Notes under the pieces: generated by a model | The model's input: the letters and a program-made list of their open reading frames with translations, nothing else | Database searches by the model: none | What the model was told of the DNA's origin: nothing | In this document: positions 16,988 through 27,321 of the stretch, in pieces | How the letters are laid out: each line of letters opens with the position of its first letter | Position numbering within the stretch: position 1 is the first letter of the stretch | Position numbers and translations under genes: made by a program | From: Mitosporidium daphniae | Taxonomy: Eukaryota; Microsporidia | Direction: 5' to 3' | NCBI RefSeq assembly: GCF_000760515.2 | Contig: NW_013546161.1 | Location: 1-27,387, forward strand | Length of the DNA: 27,387 nt

Positions 16988-19945
16988 ATGGCTTTGATGA
17001 GTGGAGTGTTTGCAACAAGGGCCGTTATTAGAAACATGTCCAGCACCAAAGTATATCGGTCCTTTACGGATCTGCTTGGACTAAATAAGCTTTTCTTGTC
17101 AGACATCGGTCCAAATTCGTTCGTCCAAAAAGCATTGGGAAATTGCAAAGAACAACAAATTCTGCAAAGTTTGGGCTGCAACTCACTGGAAGAGCTAACA
17201 AAGAAATCGTTGCCCCTTCTTTCCAAATATGATATGATCAATGATGTTGACCTTCAGGCCTCGCTGTCAAAGTTGGCTCTTGATAGCGGAAGTTCGGAGC
17301 ATTTTTTGTTGTCCAAGGTAATTCCGAGAATCTTGGAGCTGAACAGAGACCCGGAAAGCTATAGCCTATTTCTTGGACAGGGCTATTATGGGACTGTTCT
17401 TCCACAGGTGATCAAGCGAAACCTGGTTGAAAACCCACAGTGGTATACATCCTATACTCCTTATCAGGCGGAAATCAGTCAAGGCCGTTTGCAAGCCCTG
17501 TTTCTATACCAGCATCTAATTACCGAGTTGACGGGCATGGATATTGCAAATGCAAGCTTGTTGGATGAGCCCAGTGCCGCGGTAGAGGCGATTTCGGTTT
17601 CACTGGCACTTGGGCGTCGGAGGAAAATCTGGGCGTGTAAAAATATTTTTGCACAAACCAAGCGCGTGTTAATTGGCAAGGCATCGATTTTTGACGCCGA
17701 AATTGTTTTTGGCAGTGTTGATTGTGCGGGAAATCTGTTTCCGCCATTGGATGATTCCTACTCCTGTGTGTTTCTGTAATCGCCAAATATCTTTGGATCC
17801 CTTCAATGCCACATGAGTGTCATTGCTGAAGCGTGCCACCGTTTCGGGGTAGTTTTGATTTTTGCTGTTGACCTGTTGTCGCTTACCCTTTCAATGCCCC
17901 CACATATGGCAGACATTGTGGTTGGATCTTCGCAGCGCTTAGGAATGCCGCTAGGATATGGCGGCCCCGGCGCTGCGTTTATCGCTTGCAAGATGAAGTA
18001 TGCCCGGAAATTGCCGGGAAGAATCGTGGGAGAATCGATCGATTCGCAGGGAAGAAAGGCATACCGGCTATCTCTCCAGACGCGAGAACAGCATATTAGG
18101 AAAGAGAAGGCAACTTCCAACATTTGCACAGCCCAAGTTTTACCGGCCCTGGTGGCTACCTTTTACTCCATATATCATGGACCCGAGGGCCTGGTCGCTA
18201 TTGCATGTCGAATACGGTTTTTCGCTCACAAGTTATGGCAGACGCTTTCTTCGTTCGGATATTCCTTTTTTGACGAGGATTTTTTTGACACCTTGGCACT
18301 CAAAATATCAAATGCATCTTCAGTGGTCTCTCAGGCACTTGATATGAATATTGCACTATGTTGCGTCGGTGATGATGGCGATACCGTTTTAATATCCGTG
18401 TCGGAGGTCACTACTATCCAGCACCTTTTAGACTTGTGTGTATTTTTTGCATCGCTTTCAAACAGGGAGCTCGATGTAGAGCAATTGGCAGAGCAATTTC
18501 AGGCGTATCGAGCCATCGATCCCTCGTCTTTACAGAAGAGACCAAAGTTTTTGCAGTCACAAGAGTTTTTGTGTTTCCATTCAGAACAGGCATTCACTAG
18601 GTTTCTATTTTCTCTCGCAAAAAAGGATATCTCGCTTGTTGACAATATGATTCCGCTCGGATCGTGTACTATGAAGCTGAACCCATGTTCGGCCCTTGCG
18701 CCGTTTACTAATCCGCTCTGGAACAACATACATCCACTTGTACCTTTAGAGTGGGCAGGAGCATAAGCCTACATCATACAGGATCTCAAGTCGATTCTGC
18801 TATTTCTGACCGGCTTTGCTGACATCACTTTTCAGCCGGCATCTGGTGCCCAAGCAGAATTTACGGCTCTTTCGATGATCAAAAAATACCACGGCAGCCG
18901 CAGAAAGACGTTGTGTCTGATACCGGAATCGGCACATGGAACCAACTTTGCCAGTGCCTCGTTGGCTGGGTTTGAGATTCGGAAAATTAAATGTCAATCG
19001 GCGACGGGGTCCATCGATATGGACTCGTTGGTAGAGTGCATTTCAAAAGCCGAATTTGAGGATCCAGTCCATGGTCTTGCTAGCAATATTGCATGTATGA
19101 TGATCACGGTGCCCTCGACATATGGAATTGAGGAGCCCAATTTGAAGCTTATTTGCCAGAAAATCCATGCTGCTGGCGGGATTATGTATTTGGATGGTGC
19201 CAACCTTAATGCTTTCTTGGGCATTGCGCGCCCAGCAGACCTCGATATTGACATGATGCACATCAATATGCACAAGACTCTCTCCATTCCTCATGGAGGA
19301 GGCGGGCCTGGAATGGGGCCATTGCTTGTAAACGAGAAGATCAGGGATTTCCTACCCACGCACCCTTTTCCCTCCTTTGAAGGTGGGAACTGTTCTTCAC
19401 TCGGTATTGAGGCCATTTCGGGAGCACCCTATTCGTCTACCTCTCTGCTGATAATCCCATGGATCTACTTGAGGTTATTGGGGTACTATGGGACCAGAAA
19501 GTCATCCCAGCATGCCTTGGCAAACGCCAACCACTTGGCAAAGGAATTAGAAAAGAGGGGTTTTAGTGTGCTTTTCAAAAATCCTTTCGGATACGTGGCC
19601 CACGAGTTTGTGGCAAGGCCAACGGCATTGTCGACCTTTCCCGTCACACCAACGGACATTGCCAAACGATTGCAAGATTACGGATATCACGCTCCCACTG
19701 TGTCGTGTCCAATTTCAGATGCCTTGCTTATTGAGCCGACGGAAAGTGAAAGCATTACAGCTATCAACGAGTTTGCTACCGCCATGGGGAGCATTGCAGC
19801 CGAAATCGAGGAGGGACGAATCGAGTTACTCAAGGAATCTCCGCATTCGACATTGTCTGCAATTTCTTTCCATGCCACACCGGTGGGCCGGGTCAACGAG
19901 GAGTATGGAGACACCCGCCTCAACTGGGCATGCTGCTGCAAGTAG
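16988..19945 (+). CDS. GLDC: Glycine dehydrogenase (decarboxylating), P-protein; frame has two in-frame TAA codons
   Basis: PLP enzyme of the mitochondrial glycine cleavage system. One frame of 985 codons, close to human GLDC (1020 aa), contains LFLGQGYYGT, YTPYQAEISQGRLQALFLYQ, VVGSSQRLGMPLGYGGPGAA, LQTREQHIRKEKATSNICTA, IPLGSCTMKLNPCS, FQPASGAQAEF, IPESAHGTNFASA and YLDGANLNA. The PLP-lysine motif is MHKTLSIPHGGGGPGMGP, and PTESES follows. The N-terminus MALMSGVFATRAVIRNM is presequence-like. There is no intron and no frameshift, but TAA occurs at codon 264 (17777-17779), where the family has the conserved Gln of VLVQ.P. It occurs again at codon 593 (18764-18766), where the family has a conserved Tyr. 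Motifs on both sides of each stop are intact. Possible explanations are a young pseudogene, readthrough, two sequence errors, or 42-nt in-frame introns that would delete conserved residues. Confidence 0.9.
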
Positions 19946-19987
19946 TTAAATAAAAGTTTTATTTTCACAGAGTATTTTTGTCTTTAA

Positions 19988-20358
19988 ATGCTGGTCAAAA
20001 TCAAGGTTTGTCGCTCGTTTTACTTAATCCGTAGACGCTCTCGGGAAAGGAGGTAATGTCTGCATCATGCTAATTTTAGATTGAAATCGACATCGAGCCT
20101 TATGATAAGGTATGGAATTGCACCTTCCTCAACATAAGATTCTCAAATTGAAGGAAAAAATTGAGGAAAAGGAAAGAATCCCACCTCAGCAGCAAAGGTA
20201 TGATGTGTCGTCTTTTACCACACAGGTTGATATATGGAGGCAAACAGATGTATATCCCTTCAACGCTTTATCGTAGGAATGATGATAAGATTGCCTCAGA
20301 TTACCATATTGAGGGGGGCTCCGTATTGCATCTGGTTTTGGCTTTGAGAGGCGGCTAA
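19988..20358 (+). CDS. NEDD8: Ubiquitin-like protein NEDD8 / Rub1
   Basis: Ubiquitin-like modifier of cullins. Six exons spliced from 371 bp give exactly 76 aa: [20 protein letters not shown], then [40 protein letters not shown] and [16 protein letters not shown]. Ala72 (LALRGG) marks NEDD8; ubiquitin has Arg72. Ile44 and Lys48 are conserved. Introns: 20006-20034 (29 nt), 20053-20079 (27), 20110-20138 (29), 20198-20225 (28) and 20250-20276 (27). Exons 1 and 2 are 18 nt each, exon 3 is 30 nt and exon 5 is 24 nt. The stop follows directly after Gly-Gly, so no C-terminal tail needs cutting off. The gene lies 42 bp after GLDC and 27 bp before POLA2, all on the same strand. Confidence 0.95.
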
Positions 20359-20385
20359 ATTGTAATTAAATTTTAAACAAATCCA

Positions 20386-22318
20386 ATGGTCGCCTCTTCT
20401 TTGGCTGCGAGTCCCGCTTCTGCTTGGCGGAAGGAGGCCATGAAAAGGTGCATTGGGATCGAATCCGATGCAGTCCTGCAGCGGTGCATATCCTATGCGG
20501 AGTCTCGGCATATGGGCATCGACACGTTTTGCAATAAGTTTGAAGCCTGGGCGTTGTCCCATTTGCACATAGAGTCTTCCATGATGCTCAATTCAAAGTC
20601 CGTTGATGACTTTTTATCTTTTGAGACGAACCAGCTTAAAGAAAACGTTGCGTCCAACACGTTGGGTGCTCCAAATCTTTTGAGCGCGTCCTCAAAAATC
20701 GCGTCTCCTCTTTCTGTAAGGAGCAAAGGCATGGTTGTAAATTATCCGGTCAATGAAATCAAAAGGACTTCCAGCTTGACCGACGTGCTTGTTTGGCCTG
20801 CCAATAGCGACCTTAACAAGATCCATGCGAACATTAATGAAAACATGGAGGCGCCCGAAATCTCCTTGTTGTTTGACACGGACCTGCCCGGGCGATACAT
20901 GAGAATCGTCTGGCCTCGAGTGGTGAAATGTAGGACGGCCCTGCCATTTAACCATGTATTCTAGGGATAAACAGAAGAATTGAAGAGTTTTCAAACTATT
21001 TCACGCTGGCCGAAGGGCATGAGTGGAGCCATCCCGGAATTCCGAGCCATGAGCCGGTTTTTTGCTATGGAAGGCTTGTCTCGGACTCTGATTCTTCGAA
21101 ATGGAACGAAAAGTCCATTCAATTGGAGTGTTCCAGAGAACTAGGTTCCGGGTGCAGGGTCCATTTAGATTTGATGGATCTCCCTGGGTTTTCCTTCATC
21201 CCGGGAGAGGTGAGTCACCAATGCTTTTAATTCGAGGTCGTTGGCTTTAAGGGCATTTCCCTGATTGACGGGTTTTATCCCACCGAGTTGCTGCCTTTAA
21301 AGCCTTTGGACAAGCCCGTGTCTACTGTGGGCGATCATTCAGACATGCACTTCAAGGCTTCAAATATCTTTTGTGCTGCTGGTCCGTTTGCCTTGGTGAA
21401 AAAATCTGACGATGGGTCCTACACCTTGGACTATGCCCCATTGGAGACCTTGTTTGGGCATATCCGAAATTCAAAGCATGCGTCGTCCTTGGTGCTGCTA
21501 TTGCTTGGGCCATTTGTCGACTCGGACAGTGTCATTTCAATGGCCCGGAATGTGATTTCATCGCCGTTCCATTCGTTCGAACAGCTGTTTAAAGAAGAGA
21601 TTTCAATCCGAATTGGGGGCCTGCTGTCATCCAAAAAAAAGATCAAAGTGATCCTTATTCCGAGCCAAAATGATGTCATTCACGACTATGTGTTTCCCCA
21701 GGCCGCCCTTTCCAGAGATGTGCTCGCCATCCCAAATGTACTGCTTCACAATTTACCGTTAGGATGTAATTGTGCTTCCAAACCCGTGTTTTTTTTATAT
21801 CAACGAGTTGGTTGTTGCTACAACCAGTGCGGATATCCTATTTGACATGAGCTGTAATGAAATTTCAAGGTCACAACTTGTTTAAGTTGGTTTAATTTCT
21901 TAGGGGTCAAGCAGATGTCGATCGCATGACGAGACTGGTAAGGCATCTTATCCAGCAGCGGAGGTACAATGGTGGCCGATTTTATTGTAGTTTTTATCCG
22001 TTATACCCGCCCTCGGTTAATGTTAACTTAGACGTGTGTAGCTCAGGGTATGGCAAGGAGGCCATGCAATCTACACTTCTGTCTTGGAACATAGCTCCAG
22101 ATCTCCTAATAATACCTTCCGCGCTTAGACATTTTGTAAAAACAGTTGATGATGTTCTTTGTATCAATCCGGGAACGCTTGTTTCAAAAGGCGGGCATAG
22201 TACGGGCTCATTTTGCGAAATTTTCGTACAGAAGCTAGGCTTTCCGCTTGTCGACTCCGACATGATCCCACATTTTGCAGATAAGAGAAGCGTCGTGGTT
22301 ATTAAATCGTTAAACTAG
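20386..22318 (+). CDS. POLA2: DNA polymerase alpha subunit B (POLA2 / Pol12)
   Basis: Second subunit of the pol alpha-primase complex that makes RNA-DNA primers. The N-terminal helical domain (IDTFCNKFEAWALSH) is followed by an OB-fold (EPVFCYGRLVSDSD, LPGFSFIPGEVVGFKGIS). The inactive phosphoesterase domain follows (IFCAAGPFALVKKSDDGSY, LLLLGPFVDSDS, VILIPSQNDVIHDYVFPQ, IVLPNPCFFYINELVVATTS, SFYPLYPP, PDLLIIPSALRHFVKTVDDV, CINPGTLVSKG). Five introns: 20930-20964 (35 nt), 21210-21236 (27), 21738-21762 (25), 21870-21903 (34) and 21964-21990 (27). The spliced length is 594 aa, against 598 in human. The 35-nt intron was placed by phase, joining VVK to WINRRIEEFSNYF, and is the least certain. The stop is TAG; the next gene is convergent after 78 bp. 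Confidence 0.93.
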
Positions 22319-22396
22319 TAAATCCCGATTGGTGGTTGTATCTCATCGGAGATGATGATTGCTTTGTCGCTGGGGACGTCTAGGCCAAGTGCATCA

Positions 22397-24734
22397 TTAG
22401 CGATGTTTTGCTATGTGCTCGGAAATCGAATTTCTCATCATCGAAATGGAGCCTTCAAAGTCCAAAAGGGGAAATGGGATAGAGGGAACAATTGATGAAC
22501 CAATCTTTAGGCATATCGATTGATCAATATACCAAATGCTAAAGAAATACGCAAATGTCAGCACGTACCTTAATAGGACTTCCTCGTTTCCTATTTGTAT
22601 GGGCTTTCCTGGACCTCTGAACGGAACTGAAAGCAGGGAAAGGATAATGGCAAGTCTAACGATTCTTTCGACAACTGTTGTCGGCGTTTCAAATCCAAGA
22701 TGATATTGCTTTGGAACGACCATGGATGTCCCAGTTACCTCCACTTGAGATGTTGAAAATTCTGGAAACACAAAGCTGAAATTCTCCTTCTTCATGTGGC
22801 TGTCTCGAGAATAGGACGACCGAATGGCAAGAAAATAGTTTTGCACGAGCTCCTTGGCCTCTTCTGCCCAATCAAACGAAACCTGGTGGATTCTGGACAA
22901 CAAGGAAGAAATGGGCATTAGCAAGGAAAAAAACTCGGAAACATCATAGGATTGATGATACAAGTCAAAAAGAGCATCATTGACCGCTCTCGTTGAGCTT
23001 GGATTGACATATTCTATTATCATGTCGAAAGAAGACAGAGCATTTACATACGAAGAGTCGGTTTTGGTATCAAGACTTTGGCGAGCTACATCGGTATGAG
23101 CCAACACAGAGCAGCAGCACTGTGGCGATACCAGATGGTCAAATTCAAACGGCAGCCTTTTGGACTTAAAAAGCGGGGAATGAATCCAGAAAATAGAATT
23201 TCGGGACAGTTGCATTGCTAAGGGCACTTCCGCGACATGGCTAGTCTTTCCAGAGCCGGCATCGATATATTTCTGCATCGATTGCACAATGCCAGCGTTT
23301 GATGCCTCCGTTGAAGACCAGGGGACATTCCACAAGTATTTTCTAAGCCTCATAATGATGTGCTTGATGAAATGGTCCTCCTGGTGGAAAATCAGCAAAT
23401 GCAGCGGCTTGCCGATCGAAGACGTCAGCGCGCTAACTACGCTAACGAAAAGGAAATAAATGGCATTTTCAAAAATACCTTATGATCAGCGCTAGCCTAA
23501 AATGTTGCGGAAAAAATGTGGTGCACAGTCCAAATGAGAATGAACCGGTCCACCGCAAAATGGCGTGTTGGAAACTCGGATTTTGTGGAGCAACTTTTGA
23601 ATTGCAAAAGTCGTGCAGTGAATAAAAGTATGGAAGCCTGTAGCATGAGGCAACAGGATGAATTTCAATTTCTGCCTTTAGGAAGGGGTAATTCGCTTCC
23701 TTGGCGCCAAATAAAAACGCCTCGTCACAAGCCTGCAATGCTGGGGTATTTTTGAAAATGCCATCTGAATATCCAAAAAGACACATCCAATTTCCAACCA
23801 GTAAAGACTCGGATTTTACGAGCTCCGTAGAAAAAATCAGCTTGGCAAGCGCAAAAACACCCGGGGTCTTTTCAACAAGCAACATTACAACATTGAAGGC
23901 CGAAATGATCCTGGCTGGGATTAGCTCTGTAAGCTGGCCAGAACAGCTTGGACAAAAGTTAGACAACAAAGAAGACCTTGGATCAATCCAAATAAGCCGA
24001 GTCGCAGTGTGATAGAAAGACTTGCACTTGGAATTGTGGCATTGAAAGCCCTGATGCAGCAATTGACCCTGTGGCGAGCTGATGGAAAGGATGACTCCCT
24101 GAAATTCGGATAATGAACGCGCCACGCTAACGCAAGGCGATAAGGAGCCATTGAGCGGCATCGGCATTTTCCCTTGCACTTTAAAATCGCCAAAAAGCTG
24201 CCGCATCGAAAATGTACACAGCATGCAGTTAAAAATAACTTGCTCCATGGAAAGCCAAGAGACGATTTCATTGAAACGGGGTTCCTCTCTATGCTGGGAC
24301 GACATAAGATTGAAAATATTGGTGTCCAATTCGTCCCAGTCATCAAATTCATGGCTATCCAAATTTGCATCAGCGTTAGGGTTAACGGTAGGAGAATTGA
24401 GAAATGGCTTGAAATCAAATAATTCGATTTTTCTATCTAGTATTCGCAAGATGGAATCTTTAAGAGCAACCTTGACGCTATCAAATCCAGCTTTAGACGC
24501 AAAAATCATGTTGGCAAACTTTGGAAACCATTTTGCAAAGCAAAACAAATTGATGGAAATCGAAATGTCAAACTTTGCATGCTGAACAAGTCTAGCTTTA
24601 GCCAAACTGTTACTTGTCGATTCACTAGGACCGCTGTGTTTTGCGAGATTGATAAGTTGCGAGATGGAAAAGTTAAAACAAGAGTCTATCGGTTCATGGT
24701 GATAACGGAGCAGATACGCCTCCAATGTTTGCAT
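22397..24734 (-). CDS. Degenerate MCM-family protein, MCMDC2-like
   Basis: The N-terminal half has the MCM OB-fold with ARSLSEFQGVILSISSPQG and a zinc motif (FQCHNSKC ... FCPSC). The C-terminal half follows the MCM AAA+ order: LALIISVVS and KPLHLLIFHQEDHFIKHII at the Walker A place, SIFWIHSPLFKSKRLPFEFD at Walker B, CSVLAHTDVA at sensor 1, then NALSSFDMIIEYVN at the arginine-finger motif, and a winged-helix end. The ATPase residues are missing: no GDPGTAKS, no DEFD, and the invariant SRFD reads SSFD. That pattern fits MCMDC2 (fly mei-217/mei-218), a meiotic crossover factor, better than MCM2-9. Introns: 23442-23478 (37 nt) and 22539-22568 (30 nt; in frame, so retention is possible). 756 aa. 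The start, 24734, lies 10 bp from a tRNA gene. Confidence 0.68.
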
Positions 24735-24739
24735 TAATT

Positions 24740-24744
24740 AAAAA
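24740..24744 (-). terminator. Pol III T-run terminator of tRNA-Arg
   Basis: Five A on the plus strand (T5 in the transcript) directly after the discriminator base, ending 5 bp before the ATG of the MCMDC2-like gene. Confidence 0.8.
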
Positions 24745-24816
24745 TACAGACAAAGGGACTCGAACCCTCAACCTTCTGATTCGAAGTCAGACGCGCTTCC
24801 ATTGCGCTATGCCTGT
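24745..24816 (-). tRNA. tRNA-Arg (anticodon UCG), no intron
   Basis: Complete cloverleaf read by eye: acceptor ACAGGCA / TGTCTGT (one G-U pair), D-stem GCGC/GCGC with loop AATGGAA, anticodon stem TCTGA/TCAGA with loop CTTCGAA giving anticodon TCG, variable AGGTT, T-arm GAGGG-TTCGAGT-CCCTT, discriminator A. It is 72 nt without CCA, as in eukaryotes. A run of five T follows on the transcribed strand (24740-24744), a Pol III terminator. The A and B boxes are internal. Confidence 0.95.
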
Positions 24817-24896
24817 GATTAGTGTAAACCTACATTATAATACAAGTTAAATTGTATATAATAACCACGAAATTCATTGCTGCCATTTTTACTAGC

Positions 24897-27315
24897 ATGC
24901 CTTTAAAAGAAAACGTCGCTAGAAATACCGATACCATCTTGTCCCCCACTCGTCTCAAACTTCCCTCAAAATCAATTAACACAGCATTGCTTGCTCCAAC
25001 ATCGTCGTCGATACCATCCCGCAGTTTACCTGTGCATTCAGATATTGATCGATCTCAAATTTTGTTGTCCCCTCAATTTAAGCATCTAAAATACAAGAAA
25101 GACTCGACATGCACTTCATCTTTCTCAAATTTGCTTCCTACAAATCAAATCCAAATTGGGATCAAAACCAATNACGTCTCCTCGCTGGCATCATTTGTAA
25201 ATCCAAATACAATCAAGGCAAAGCCGACGACGCCACATGTAGTTCCTCAACCACCTGCCCTTCTTTCTTCTAAAAATAAAAGAGCAAAATGGGATACAAA
25301 GGCATTTATTAATCTATTTACAAATAGGGGCTACTTGAAGATGCCATGGAGGATGTTAAAATGTACAAAAGAGAGTATTCGAAGCTGACCACTCAATATA
25401 AGGAGTCGATTGATAGACGTTTGTTTAGATTTTAATGCCGGTAGTGAATGAATTGGAATCAATAGCTTCGTCGTTAGAAAGTGCCGTTAAAGGAACCACT
25501 TCGGAAAAGCTAACTTTGAGAGAAAAATTGGAGCTAATGGAAAAATCGCTCACTGTAAAAGAGGATCCCTAACGCTTCTAGATGAATGAAAAAGAATATG
25601 GTGCACGCATTTCAAAGATAACAGCCGATTATGATGAAAGGCTATCATCTGCAAAGGAAACGAACTTCAATTTATCAAGGTCATTGGAACTTTCGCGGAA
25701 AGAGCTAGAAATGTGTAATTCTGAAATTGCCAAGCTCAATGCCACCATTGAAGCGCAAAAGTCGACTCTTTCCATCTTTGAGGGTGCAAAACTCTCGCTC
25801 GATCGCATTATATCTGTACGCTTCCATATTTATTCACATTTTAGGAGTACCAGAGAAAGGAAAAAGATTCCGAGTCCACGATTTCTCAGCTTAGTCAAGA
25901 AGTTGCCGCATTGAGGAAACTGGCCGAGGAATTAAAGACAGATGCAATAGAGGGGGAAAAACTAAGGAAGCGGCTTCATAATGAGGTGCAGGTACCATGA
26001 CATTGCTCTCATTTTGAGGAATTAAAAGGAAACATCCGTGTATTTTGCCGTGTCCGGCCTCCTTTGCCCAGTATTTGTTTTCTTTTAAACATAGCTTCTG
26101 ATGGTGTTGAGGAGTCCGCTTTACGTCCATGTGAGCAAGAGGTTGGAAACACTCAAATATCCTTCTCCTCGGATCCCCTGTCTAGAACGGAAGGAATTGA
26201 GCTTTCACAATGGATGGTATTTCGCTTTTTTTATGGTAGGATTCAACGTCGGGATGTGTAAAGCCACAATTGAAAAGCTACCCGTTTACTTTTGATCGTG
26301 TATTTAGCCCTACCTCAACGCAGGCTGATGTATTTGAAGATATTTCGCAGCTTGTTCAAAGCGTTCTAGACGGATATAGGGTCTGTATTTTCGCCTATGG
26401 ACAGACAGGGTCTGGAAAGACCTATACAATGGAAGGCCCTTCTGGCAAGCATGACCCTTCCTTTTCTGGAATGATTCCAAGAGCAGTTGCTCAGATTTTT
26501 GAAACATCCCATAATTTGGGGGTTAAAAATGGATGGAAATTCCAGTTGGAAGCCTCTTTTTTGGAAATTTATAACGAAACTATCAAAGATCTGTTGGCGA
26601 CTCCTAAAAGCATTGCTGGCTGTGTTGAAGAGCTAAAGAAGCTCGAGATTAAGCATAACCCCACAACAGGCAAGACATCTGTTTCGGAGCTAACAATCGG
26701 TACGATTGGGGCAAATATTTTACCGGCTTTAGTTCCTGTAACTTCGATTTCACAAGTTAATCGGCTTTTGAAAGAGGCATCGGAAAATCGGTCGATTGGA
26801 GAAACCAGGTGCAATGAAAGATCCTCACGAAGCCACAGGTATTTTTTGCGGTTTTATTGAAGCGTATTTACTCTGTCTGTGGCTGGGGAAAACCCAGATA
26901 CCGGTGAAAAGATTGAGGGGCTGCTAAATCTGATCGATTTGGCCGGATCTGAAAGATTGTCCTCGTCGGGGGCAACTGGAGACCGGCTCAAAGAGACCCA
27001 AGCTATCAATAAGAGTCTCTCTGCCCTTGGTGACGTGATCATGGCACTTGGTAGGGCGAGCTTTTTTATCATGTAGCAAATAAGGAATCTCATATTCCGT
27101 ATAGAAATTCCAAATTGACCTATCTATTGCAAAACTCGTTAGGAGGAAATTCCAAGACCCTGATGTTTGTAAACCTCTCTCCTTCAAAGGAATCGTTCGG
27201 CGAGAGTCTCTGTTCACTTCGATTTGCAGCAAAGGTACTAGCTTTTGAAACTTGTAACATTATGTAGGTAAATTCTTGCCATATCGGGACCGCAAGAAAG
27301 AATTTGGCGAAATAA
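24897..27315 (+). CDS. KAR3: Kinesin-14 (Kar3-type, C-terminal motor)
   Basis: Minus-end-directed spindle kinesin. The Ser/Pro-rich N-terminal tail (about residues 1-135) is followed by a coiled-coil stalk ([51 protein letters not shown]). The diagnostic kinesin-14 neck is [19 protein letters not shown]. The C-terminal motor has P-loop [13 protein letters not shown] (about 441), switch [10 protein letters not shown], switch [12 protein letters not shown], and the end [17 protein letters not shown]. Ten introns of 23-33 nt: 25302-25327, 25419-25444, 25555-25581, 25816-25844, 25992-26018, 26071-26094, 26217-26239, 26839-26862, 27051-27076 and 27235-27267. The first is GC-AG. Spliced length 717 aa; yeast Kar3 is 729. 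Base 25173 is an N, so one residue in the tail is unknown. Start ATG 24897; the earlier in-frame TTG is not used. Confidence 0.95.
25302..25327 (+). other. GC-AG intron in the kinesin gene
   Basis: 26-nt segment starting GCATTT and ending AAATAG. Its removal joins RAKWDTK to [10 protein letters not shown] in phase and is required for the 717-aa frame. No GT donor exists in this stretch. It is the only non-GT donor among the 60 introns inferred here. Confidence 0.75.
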
Positions 27316-27321
27316 AAAATT

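Noticed and set aside
17776-17817. 42-nt GT..AG segment that would remove the first GLDC stop (a second 42-nt one, 18740-18781, would remove the other)
   Set aside because: Both would keep the frame, but both delete residues conserved in the family (the P...G after VLVQ; the HPLVPLE..AY region) and are longer than every other short intron here. Kept only as an alternative explanation.
17777-18766. TAA reassigned to an amino acid
   Set aside because: TAA is the true end of RPS29, FAD1, DCP2, MEX67, NEDD8 and pyruvate kinase at expected C-termini, and the two GLDC positions correspond to different residues (Gln and Tyr).
23200-23270. GSGKTS string in the MCMDC2-like protein as a Walker A motif
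   Set aside because: It lacks the GxxxxGK spacing and lies well after the position where the MCM Walker A belongs. It is probably chance.
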